A stretch of DNA of 64,000 bases from assembly GCA_944392835.1 (NCBI GenBank), contig CALXYB010000005.1, positions 1-64,000 of the forward strand, in the 5' to 3' direction. Of the stretch, positions 17,657-25,077 are shown piece after piece (position 1 is the first letter of the stretch; the number at the start of each line of letters is the position of its first letter). Both the position numbers and the translations under genes were made by a program. The stretch comes from an uncultured Alphaproteobacteria bacterium. GTDB taxonomy: Bacteria > Pseudomonadota > Alphaproteobacteria > RF32 > CAG-239. The notes under the pieces were generated by a model. The model did not search any database, was not told where the DNA came from, and was given only the letters and a program-made list of their open reading frames with translations.

Positions 17657-19543
17657 TCAGCGTCCAGCACCAACTTCTACTTCTTCACCGACCACTGTTT
17701 CTTCTATATATTCATCCGAGCACTGCGGTCCAATACAACGTTTAAGCACCGTTGCTTTTCTTCCGTCCGTCAGCCCCTTGACGCGAATCGAAGGAACATA
17801 TACCGACTCTATTTGAATCTTGAAGACCAAATAGCCGAGGTTGCCTCTTTCATCCGTGATATAAACCTTAATCTTATATTCACCGACATCTGACGGCATT
17901 GCAACACCCTCAAAAGTATGAGTATCCTCATTAAACTTCAGCCATTTCGGCAAGGGAGAATCGTCAATCAAACCTGCTTTGGTGGTTACTTTGCCTTCCA
18001 AATCCATCTTGTCAAAAATGGCTTGCGGAATCTCAATATAGATTCTTTGTCCGGTCTCAAGTTTCAAATCCGGCATTAACCTAGATGATGACAAATTGAC
18101 CGGCGGACGCTTGCTCGGGACATCCAGCAAATATGGTCTGTTATCCGGCAAAAATTCGCCTTGCCGCCATTTTTCCAAAACATTGCGCAAATATACGGCT
18201 ATCTTGGAGGGTTTTTCTTCCAACATAAAGTACGGTAATGCATCTAAGCCGATGGTGGCATATAAGTTACCCAAAGACTCCTGAACATCCGTATAAGCAG
18301 CAAAAGCACTTGCCTCATCCTCAATCGCACGAGCAGCTTCCAGCTGACTCTTTTCAGCTTTGCTACCGTTTTCAAGCGTGGTATCTTCCGCAATGTTTTC
18401 TGAGGTGTTGGCTATCTCTTGGCTGATTTGATAGTCCTCAACAGATGACATATATTGTGCCCAAGAAACATATACTTGACTCAAAATCAAGGTTGTCATC
18501 CGCTGACGGCGCAAAGACTTCAAATCATTGGCTGAAAGGTTTTTGGTGTTTTCAAAAACGCTCAAACCAACTTCCCTCGCCTTCTTAGACCACAAGCGAT
18601 TGTAATAGTTCGGGTCATTGCGATATTTGCTTAAAGACGGGTCTTCAAAACCCTTAATGCGAATCTTTAGCTCATCGGCATTCGTAAACAAATCCTGCAC
18701 TCTGAGTTCCGGACGATTGGTTAAAGCTAACCATTCCAGCTGAGCCAAATCCGTCTTTAAAGACGGGAGTTCAAAGTTGCCATATTCCGGACCGACAAGC
18801 TTGTATTCCGTTGATGGATGGAAGCCCATTAAGCTTGCCAATCTGACCTCGGCAGTTTCCATATCTCTCTTTAACATAGAAAGATTTTTAACCGCTTCCA
18901 TATATTTTCTCTTCTTGACCAGAGCGGTTCTGTCCGGACTTTTTCCTTCTCTTGCCAGCTCTTTGGCGGCAACATTCATATCATCAACCTGCAGAGTCAT
19001 ATATTCAATCATACCGTCAATCTGCGGCAGGAGCTTTTGCGCCTCCAAGGTTTTCCAATAAAGCGTGCGGGTTTCTTGCAAAATGTTATGTATTACTTTG
19101 CGGCTCTGCTCAAAAGAAATTGATTTTGCATAAGAGGGATCTTGCGTTTGATAATATATGGTGGAAATATCCAAAATGTTCCATGCAACCTTCAAATCAG
19201 GACTCAAGTTTGAAGAGCTATTGGTGTTAACATAACCGGCATTGCTCATAATTTCAGGCAAGTGTGATACATTTTCGCCAGCCTTTATCAAGCTTTGTTC
19301 ATAGCTGACCATACGGCGCGAATAATTGTATTTTAAAGCCAAGGCCATTGCCATATACATATCAATCGGCTTTTCTATCTTGCGCGGGCTGCGCACAAAC
19401 ATATTCTGCATATCCACATCCACACGGATGGCTCTGTCCCAGTCCGTATAATATGCCGGAGATGGACGATTGTCCGGCGTGGTCTTGTTGCAGGAGACAA
19501 GCATCAACACCGCCCCCAGAAAAGCAAACACTGACTTCTTCAT
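17657..19543 (-). CDS. TolC-like outer-membrane lipoprotein with a C-terminal Ig/cadherin-like domain
   Basis: A 628-residue lipoprotein. The signal peptide ends in the lipobox LVSC (Cys18). Residues about 55-440 are long helices with two related halves, as in the TolC/outer-membrane efflux family (for example IDMYMAMALALKYN near 60 and DLAQLEWLALTNRPELRVQD near 275). After about residue 500 comes an Ig-like domain of the putative-Ig or cadherin-like type, with PLPKWLKFNEDTHTFEG and DVGEYKIKVYITDERGN. The end is Cys-containing and acidic. TolC-family proteins form trans-envelope channels for efflux or type I secretion. The extra domain is uncommon. No membrane-fusion or ABC partner is next to it; the divergent neighbour is VirB8-like. 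Confidence 0.75.
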   Translation of the reverse strand: MKKSVFAFLGAVLMLVSCNKTTPDNRPSPAYYTDWDRAIRVDVDMQNMFVRSPRKIEKPIDMYMAMALALKYNYSRRMVSYEQSLIKAGENVSHLPEIMSNAGYVNTNSSSNLSPDLKVAWNILDISTIYYQTQDPSYAKSISFEQSRKVIHNILQETRTLYWKTLEAQKLLPQIDGMIEYMTLQVDDMNVAAKELAREGKSPDRTALVKKRKYMEAVKNLSMLKRDMETAEVRLASLMGFHPSTEYKLVGPEYGNFELPSLKTDLAQLEWLALTNRPELRVQDLFTNADELKIRIKGFEDPSLSKYRNDPNYYNRLWSKKAREVGLSVFENTKNLSANDLKSLRRQRMTTLILSQVYVSWAQYMSSVEDYQISQEIANTSENIAEDTTLENGSKAEKSQLEAARAIEDEASAFAAYTDVQESLGNLYATIGLDALPYFMLEEKPSKIAVYLRNVLEKWRQGEFLPDNRPYLLDVPSKRPPVNLSSSRLMPDLKLETGQRIYIEIPQAIFDKMDLEGKVTTKAGLIDDSPLPKWLKFNEDTHTFEGVAMPSDVGEYKIKVYITDERGNLGYLVFKIQIESVYVPSIRVKGLTDGRKATVLKRCIGPQCSDEYIEETVVGEEVEVGAGR

Positions 19544-19706
19544 ATTTCCAAAATCCTTAATATACGCGTATATTCATTCACTTTATACCCTCTGAATATA
19601 AAGCTTCTATTTTATCTTTATATCAATATTTTGAATCTGAACAGTATTTATTTGCTTTTATTCAACTTTCATGTATAAAATAATGTTGAGTTAATTATTA
19701 AGGCTG

Positions 19707-20492
19707 ATGAGCAGTATGTCTGAGATATTTAATACTATTTTTAAATATAAGGAAAAACAAAGTCCCGATGAGCTTGGCTTGTACCCCGAGCGTGTGCATG
19801 TGGAGGCTATGCCTGAACGCCGCTATTTGTGGACTTCGCGTATGTTGGTCATTATCTCTTGTCTCAGCATCAGCTTCAATATGATGTTGGCCGCAACTAT
19901 CTACCTCTTATTGCCACAAAGAACTGTTTATCCGCGCTTGTTTCAAATCAATAAATATTTTAGTATGCTTGAACAAGTCCAACCCGCCGAAATCAACTTT
20001 CCCGTCAGCGACCTTATTACCGAAGAACATATTACCGAATATATTATGCTTCGCTATATCGTTACTTCTGACTATGATGAGCTCGTTTCTCGCTGGGCTA
20101 AAGGTAATATCTTGTATTGGTATTCCGCGCGCGATGTCTATGATGATTTTGCTAAAAATGATGTTCAAAATAATATTATGCAATTCCGCGAAAAATCTTT
20201 GCAACGCGATGTGGAAATAGAATGGATTAAACCGCTGGCAAAAGGTCTGTGGCAAGTTCAGTTTAAGACTCTTGATTATTTGCCGGAATATGACTACCCC
20301 ATCATCAATATCTGGCGCGCGACCATGCGCATCAGCTATGTTAAAATTCCCTTCATCCGCCGCGATGATGGTATCCTTAATCCTTATGGTTTTCTCGTTA
20401 ATAACTTCTCTTTGGCTTATCACGGAACACCAGAAACCTCCGCGCATTATCTGGAGACAGCTAAAAAAGTTACGGAAGAACTTTACAAATAA
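19707..20492 (+). CDS. VirB8-like inner-membrane protein
   Basis: A 261-residue protein with a cytoplasmic N-terminus of about 45 residues, one transmembrane helix (about 47-70, MLVIISCLSISFNMMLAATI) and a periplasmic domain. The periplasmic part has a YDELVSRW segment and near its end GILNPYGFLVNNFSL, resembling the NPxGFxV motif of VirB8/TrbF proteins of type IV secretion systems. The length is typical for VirB8. No other type IV secretion genes lie in the window, so it is an orphan here. An ATG at 19716 is an alternative start. It is divergent from the TolC-like gene. Confidence 0.6.
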   Translation: MSSMSEIFNTIFKYKEKQSPDELGLYPERVHVEAMPERRYLWTSRMLVIISCLSISFNMMLAATIYLLLPQRTVYPRLFQINKYFSMLEQVQPAEINFPVSDLITEEHITEYIMLRYIVTSDYDELVSRWAKGNILYWYSARDVYDDFAKNDVQNNIMQFREKSLQRDVEIEWIKPLAKGLWQVQFKTLDYLPEYDYPIINIWRATMRISYVKIPFIRRDDGILNPYGFLVNNFSLAYHGTPETSAHYLETAKKVTEELYK

Positions 20493-20600
20493 TCTAAATT
20501 GCTCCGGCAAAAGCTTCCAAATTCTTGCGGTACTGTAAGAAATGTTTTTTATGGTTCGGCTAAGATGGTGTACAATGCTCTTTTTAATAACAGAGCACCT

Positions 20601-22241
20601 TTAATTGTTACCTTTGTTTAGTTTTTCAATATCGCTGACAAAGGTTACGTCCCATAGGGTTTCGGCAGAGGGGGCTTCTACCAAAGTAGTGTAATCCTCG
20701 TGTTCCATAAAAACAGGACGGAGGTCGGCGTTTTCCGGAACTAAATCGGCAACGCCGTAAAGCGCTTTGCTCCAGATTATCGGATTATGTTTTACGCCTT
20801 TCCATGAGGCCATACAAAGTTGTTTCTCCTGACCTTTCTTAAATGCGGCTATCAGCTTGTCTATAAATTTGGCATCAATATTGGGCATATCTGCCGGCAA
20901 AATCAACACACCATCGCAAAAAGCAGGAACGGACTTTAAGCCCAAATTCAATGAGGTCTTGACCCCTGAACGATATGCCGGATTATACAAGATATTGACA
21001 TCTATATCTTCCAAAAATTCTTCCATAACTGCGGCCTGATTGCCGGTTACGACAAAGACGGGATTGGCTTTGGATTTGATGGCGGCTTCAACCGCTTTCA
21101 AAAACAGAGGTTTGCCTTCCGCGTCTTCTACCAGCAATTTGTTGCGGCCGGCACGACTGCCAACACCTGCAGCCAAAACAATCGCCGCTATGCCTGCTTT
21201 GCCTCTGGAGCCGCTTTGTCCTGCAGTCATAAGTTTTTCTTTTTCTTGCTCAGTTAATTTACCACCATTATCCAGCAACACATTTTGCGGGCGGGCAAAG
21301 TCATATTCATTGAGTTTGTCATTGACAATCGCCAGTTTGATATAATGTTCAGCCAAAGGTGAATCTACGCTATCAAAATGGAACGGCAGATTGATGATTT
21401 TTTGTCCGCGTTTATGCGCAATAATCAAATCTGAAACTCTGACTTGCGGTATGCTCAAATTGACGATTTCGTCTGCGAAACTCTTAATGGCGGTCGGGAT
21501 AACATCATCTTTATAATTGCTCTTTTGTCCGGCTAAAATAAAGATAACATCATTCTTGTCCGCAATGGCTTTTTCAATGGCATCTGCTACGGATTCCGCC
21601 GTATGTACGGCGTTATATTCCGAAACATAATCCAACTCAAGAGGCGAGAATTTTTCAACCAACTTGCGAACGACATTTGTAAAATGAGCAGTTTCTGCCG
21701 AATCGTTATAAAAATTGGTATAAATCAGCGCGGTGCGGCGTTTTTTTTGTTCGGCAATTTGCAATAAATCTATATTTCCCGACAAGCTGAACAAAATGTC
21801 ATCCACGGCTTTTTGCTCTGCCAAAGGCGTGGTAAGCTCAAGCTCAGCGATTATCTCCCCTGCCTTGACAAAGCTATAAGGCTGAACCGTGTTTAAGATG
21901 AGGTTATGCGATTGGCGGTTGAACTTGGCAACCCTATCGTCCGCACACAAGAAGATACCATCCGCGGCGGCGGTGATTTTGCATATTCCCTGCTCTCCGA
22001 CCGCATAGGCCGTATTTTTACCGCAGAGCTTGGCGGCAACGATGCCTAAGGCTGCTTCCAATGTCAGGTCGCTTTCATCCATAACTGCGCCATAGACCGT
22101 GGCTATGCCGCTGAGCTTGAGTTGGATTATGTCTTCCTCGTTTAGGGTGCGGCCTTTTTCCAAGACCATTCCGTCTAAACGGATTTCTTCAAAAATCTTG
22201 ACCCCGAGGGCATGGTTTAAATCAAATTCCTGACATTTCAT
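20601..22241 (-). CDS. Molybdopterin-binding protein fused to a MobA-like nucleotidyltransferase
   Basis: A 546-residue two-part protein. The first 330 residues resemble MoeA/MogA-type molybdopterin-binding proteins (GMVLEKGRTLNEEDI near 23-37; a VIFILAGQKSNYKDD strand and loop near 235-249). Residues from about 350 on are a MobA/MocA-type nucleotidyltransferase: AAIVLAAGVGSRAGRNKLL, VFVVTGN and GVLILPADMPNI. This arrangement is known in alphaproteobacteria and points to cytidylyl or guanylyl transfer to molybdopterin for molybdenum enzymes. No molybdenum enzyme is in the window. It converges on the VirB8-like gene, with no strong terminator between them. Confidence 0.8.
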   Translation of the reverse strand: MKCQEFDLNHALGVKIFEEIRLDGMVLEKGRTLNEEDIIQLKLSGIATVYGAVMDESDLTLEAALGIVAAKLCGKNTAYAVGEQGICKITAAADGIFLCADDRVAKFNRQSHNLILNTVQPYSFVKAGEIIAELELTTPLAEQKAVDDILFSLSGNIDLLQIAEQKKRRTALIYTNFYNDSAETAHFTNVVRKLVEKFSPLELDYVSEYNAVHTAESVADAIEKAIADKNDVIFILAGQKSNYKDDVIPTAIKSFADEIVNLSIPQVRVSDLIIAHKRGQKIINLPFHFDSVDSPLAEHYIKLAIVNDKLNEYDFARPQNVLLDNGGKLTEQEKEKLMTAGQSGSRGKAGIAAIVLAAGVGSRAGRNKLLVEDAEGKPLFLKAVEAAIKSKANPVFVVTGNQAAVMEEFLEDIDVNILYNPAYRSGVKTSLNLGLKSVPAFCDGVLILPADMPNIDAKFIDKLIAAFKKGQEKQLCMASWKGVKHNPIIWSKALYGVADLVPENADLRPVFMEHEDYTTLVEAPSAETLWDVTFVSDIEKLNKGNN

Positions 22242-22305
22242 CGGTTTTGTTCCTTATTTTTATTTTTTTAATATATGCCGATAAATCTTAAAATATAGCA
22301 AACAA

Positions 22306-22330
22306 AAAAGGGAGCCGAAGCCCCCTTCTT
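22306..22330 (-). terminator. Terminator of the 22329 gene
   Basis: AAGGGAGC and GCCCCCTT pair with one mismatch around a CGAA loop. On the minus strand the stem is followed by a T run. Confidence 0.7.
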
Positions 22331-22808
22331 ATCTGTCTGCGAAAGTATAGCTCTCAAGGGTGCGACCATTGTCGTCCTTGAGGTATACATATCCTTTTTT
22401 GGCCAAAACAACCACTACGACATTGTAGTGGTATAAGCTTTGACCGCGAAGGATATAGCAATTATACGTCTTGCTCTGGCTTACGGTGAGAGCATGTCTG
22501 CCGCGAAGGGCAAACTTACCGTTTTCTACCTCCCAAACATAGAGGTAAGGTCCTTGGCGCTCAACCTGCAAACTTGACCAGGTCAAGCTCTTGAGCGGCC
22601 GTGCGAAGGGGTGATGTACAATTGTTCCGTAATCGCTAACCTTTTTGGGGCGCATACGGTAAACTCTTTTGTACAGCCCTTCGTAGCGTTCATAAATTTG
22701 GACAGCTCCGTTGAGGTTGCCAAAGAACTTGTCCACTTTGTTTTGTGCCAGGACACAGGATGCCAAAGCGCAAAGCGTCATCAACACCCAAAATTTTTTT
22801 GTTTTCAT
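22329..22808 (-). CDS. Secreted hypothetical protein
   Basis: A 159-residue protein with a signal peptide (MKTKKFWVLMTLCALASCVLAQ; cleavage probably after the second ALA-like site, near residue 21). The mature part is basic and rich in Tyr, with many short beta-prone segments. No catalytic motif or known family is recognised. It lacks a Shine-Dalgarno motif and sits alone between terminators. It is probably periplasmic or exported. Confidence 0.6.
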   Translation of the reverse strand: MKTKKFWVLMTLCALASCVLAQNKVDKFFGNLNGAVQIYERYEGLYKRVYRMRPKKVSDYGTIVHHPFARPLKSLTWSSLQVERQGPYLYVWEVENGKFALRGRHALTVSQSKTYNCYILRGQSLYHYNVVVVVLAKKGYVYLKDDNGRTLESYTFADR

Positions 22809-22944
22809 ATATGTATAATTTTATTTGTTTCACAAAAATACATCAGCCCAGAATAATCATCATTTACAAGCACTAAGGTAGCATATTTTTGGCAGAGTGT
22901 CCAGAATTAAAATTTTGTCTAAAATTGAAGACAAGGCACAAAAA

Positions 22945-22975
22945 AAAGAGGTGCGAATTTGCACCCCTTTTTTGA
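22945..22975 (-). terminator. Terminator of the rplM-rpsI operon
   Basis: GAGGTGC and GCACCCC form a stem with an AATTT-type loop, with A8 and T6 runs on the two sides, just after rpsI. Confidence 0.8.
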
Positions 22976-22992
22976 AAAAATGTTCCGAACGA

Positions 22993-23463
22993 TTAACGTT
23001 TAGAGAATTGGTAAGAACGACGAGCTTTCGCACGACCGTATTTCTTACGCTCAACTGTTCTGTCATCACGGGTCAAGAATCCGGCTTTCTTCAATACTGC
23101 GCGGAGCTCCGGCTCGTATTCGTTCAAGGCTTTGGCAATACCGTGTTTGATAGCACCGGCCTGACCAGACAAGCCACCGCCTTTTACGGTGCAAACTACG
23201 TCAAATTCGTTAACGCGGTTAGCAACTTCAAACGGCTGGTTGATGATCATCTTCAAAACCGGGCGAGCAAAATATTGATCAATGGATTTGTCATTAATCG
23301 TGATGTTGCCTTTACCGGGTTTTACCCATACACGAGCAACAGCGTCTTTTCTTTTACCTGTTGCATAAGAACGGCCCTGCTTATCACGGTTGGGCTTTCT
23401 GGCAGCTTTAACTTCAGCTGTAGCAGCCTTAATTTCGTTCAAAGATTCTAATTTCTCAGCCAT
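22993..23463 (-). CDS. rpsI: 30S ribosomal protein S9
   Basis: A 156-residue ribosomal protein S9. The conserved core starts at [14 protein letters not shown] near residue 33, with [19 protein letters not shown] near 95-113. It ends in the basic tail [11 protein letters not shown] that reaches the decoding centre. The N-terminal 30 residues are a Lys/Ala-rich extension common in alphaproteobacteria. It starts at the last base of the rplM stop codon, the usual rplM-rpsI operon. Confidence 0.97.
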   Translation of the reverse strand: MAEKLESLNEIKAATAEVKAARKPNRDKQGRSYATGKRKDAVARVWVKPGKGNITINDKSIDQYFARPVLKMIINQPFEVANRVNEFDVVCTVKGGGLSGQAGAIKHGIAKALNEYEPELRAVLKKAGFLTRDDRTVERKKYGRAKARRSYQFSKR

Positions 23464-23930
23464 TATAATGCGCTCCTTTTGTTCTTTTCATTCCAAGAAG
23501 CGATGTCCAAAACCTCAGGGTTCTGAGCGGTATGCGGATGCTCGCTGCCTGCATAAACTTTCAACTTGGTCATCTGCTGACGGCCCATCGGGTTGCGAGA
23601 AATCATACGCTCAACGGCTTTCTCAACAACTCTTTCCGGGAAACGACCATCTAACAACTTGCCAGCTGTCGTTTCTTTGATACCGCCAATCCAACCGGTA
23701 TGCTTAAAATATTTCTTTGCGGTCAATTTCTTGCCGGTTAATTTTACTTTGTCGGCATTGATAACGATAACATAGTCGCCGCAGTCCAGGTTCGGAACAT
23801 AAGAAGGTTTGTTCTTGCCTTGCAAGATCTTGGCAATCTGAGCAGCCATACGACCCAAGACAACACCTTCAGCGTCAACGACATACCATTTTCTTTCAAT
23901 GTCAGACGGTTTTGTTGCATAAGTGTTCAT
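23463..23930 (-). CDS. rplM: 50S ribosomal protein L13
   Basis: A 155-residue L13. Recognised by [21 protein letters not shown] near 13-33, [12 protein letters not shown] near 51-62, [19 protein letters not shown] near 72-91 and the [15 protein letters not shown]-like block (here [20 protein letters not shown]). It is the first gene of a two-gene operon with rpsI. A good promoter stands about 41 bases upstream of the start. Confidence 0.97.
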   Translation of the reverse strand: MNTYATKPSDIERKWYVVDAEGVVLGRMAAQIAKILQGKNKPSYVPNLDCGDYVIVINADKVKLTGKKLTAKKYFKHTGWIGGIKETTAGKLLDGRFPERVVEKAVERMISRNPMGRQQMTKLKVYAGSEHPHTAQNPEVLDIASWNEKNKRSAL

Positions 23931-23970
23931 ATTTATCTCTCTTATAAAGATGGTTGTTAAATTCGTGTTG

Positions 23971-23998
23971 AATATACAGGATAAAATTCTATTGTCAA
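23971..23998 (-). promoter_or_regulatory. Promoter of rplM-rpsI
   Basis: On the minus strand TTGACA (23993-23998) and TATATT (23971-23976) are 16 bases apart. This is the clearest sigma-70 type promoter in the window. Confidence 0.7.
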
Positions 23999-24092
23999 CA
24001 ATAAAAAACTCATATTTTTCAAATATTTATTTAGCGGTATTATAATACCGTCTATCAACTTGTTGTTTTTGCACAATTTTCATTATTTACAA

Positions 24093-24126
24093 GAAAAGCT
24101 CCGCGAAAAAATTTCGGGAGCTTTCC
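24093..24126 (-). terminator. Terminator of the 24144 gene
   Basis: AAAGCTCC with GCGAAA pairs with TTTCGGGAGCTTT, a long stem with one bulged base and short A/T flanks. Confidence 0.7.
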
Positions 24127-24143
24127 TTAAAACCAGTTTTTTC

Positions 24144-24989
24144 TTACTTACAAAGCTGATATAAGCCTTGTTCATCCTTGCGGAAACGCTTTTCAACAGC
24201 ATTTTCGTTTGTTTGTTCGCCGTCATCGCACCAGTCATAGGTTTTGAAGCTGCAAATGACCTCGCCGTTTGGCATTATTCCTTCCAAAACAACCCATTCC
24301 TGATGACCCGAGTTGGAGTTATTATACTCTTCGCGACTTTCATCAACTTTTACCAGACAACGCATTTCGCCGTTTGCATATTGATAAAGCCCTGTGCTGC
24401 TCAAAATGATTTCATCATACCAAATTTCTTTACACCTGCCAACATAGCTGAGTTTTTGCTCTTTTTGCAAAAATAAGTCGTGTTCTTGGGTTTGAAAAAG
24501 ATTGGAAGATTTATCTCCTAAGAGCAACTCCGGCGCCGGTCTTAACCAAACACCCAAAACATATTGGTATAATTCTTTTTCATCTATCAGCGCATAGCGA
24601 TGCTTAATGAGTTTTACGGCTCCGGCTTCATAGCAGAACAAAATCAGGAATTTTCTTTCCGCTTCATCCCTTGCGGCGGTATCCGAAGTCCAACAATCCG
24701 TATATTCCGGAATCTCAGAAAACTGTGATTTCGTAGCACTGTAAGCAACTTTAAGCATCTCTATCTCTTCGCAGTTCGGAAAGTTCAGGCCATATTCCGC
24801 TGAGATTGCTTCCGCCTCCTTTTGGGTAATTCGTTGACCGAAATACCGATGAAGAGGGACGTAAACTTTAGGTACGACATAAGCGCCGTCAATAGTTCTT
24901 TCCAGGCTTTTATAATGCCATGGTTCTTTAATCTCGCTATCTGTTCTGAAACTTTCTGAATAGCGAATGATTTTATTTTTCGTTTCCAT
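24144..24989 (-). CDS. Hypothetical protein
   Basis: A 281-residue soluble, acidic protein without signal peptide or membrane span. The start includes FRTDSEIKEPWHYKSLERTI; two segments (LIKHRYALIDEKELYQYVL near 130-145 and LYQYANGEMRCLVKV near 202-216) look beta-rich. I do not recognise a family and see no catalytic motif. No Shine-Dalgarno is present. A TTGACA hexamer lies about 80 bases upstream, with no good -10 at normal spacing. Confidence 0.6.
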   Translation of the reverse strand: METKNKIIRYSESFRTDSEIKEPWHYKSLERTIDGAYVVPKVYVPLHRYFGQRITQKEAEAISAEYGLNFPNCEEIEMLKVAYSATKSQFSEIPEYTDCWTSDTAARDEAERKFLILFCYEAGAVKLIKHRYALIDEKELYQYVLGVWLRPAPELLLGDKSSNLFQTQEHDLFLQKEQKLSYVGRCKEIWYDEIILSSTGLYQYANGEMRCLVKVDESREEYNNSNSGHQEWVVLEGIMPNGEVICSFKTYDWCDDGEQTNENAVEKRFRKDEQGLYQLCK

Positions 24990-25077
24990 ACAAAATAAGG
25001 TTTAAAATTATACAATAGAATACTTAATCACTCTGAGCGGGAGAGTGGCGCAAATTTTCTCTTTTGTCAATGTTTAT

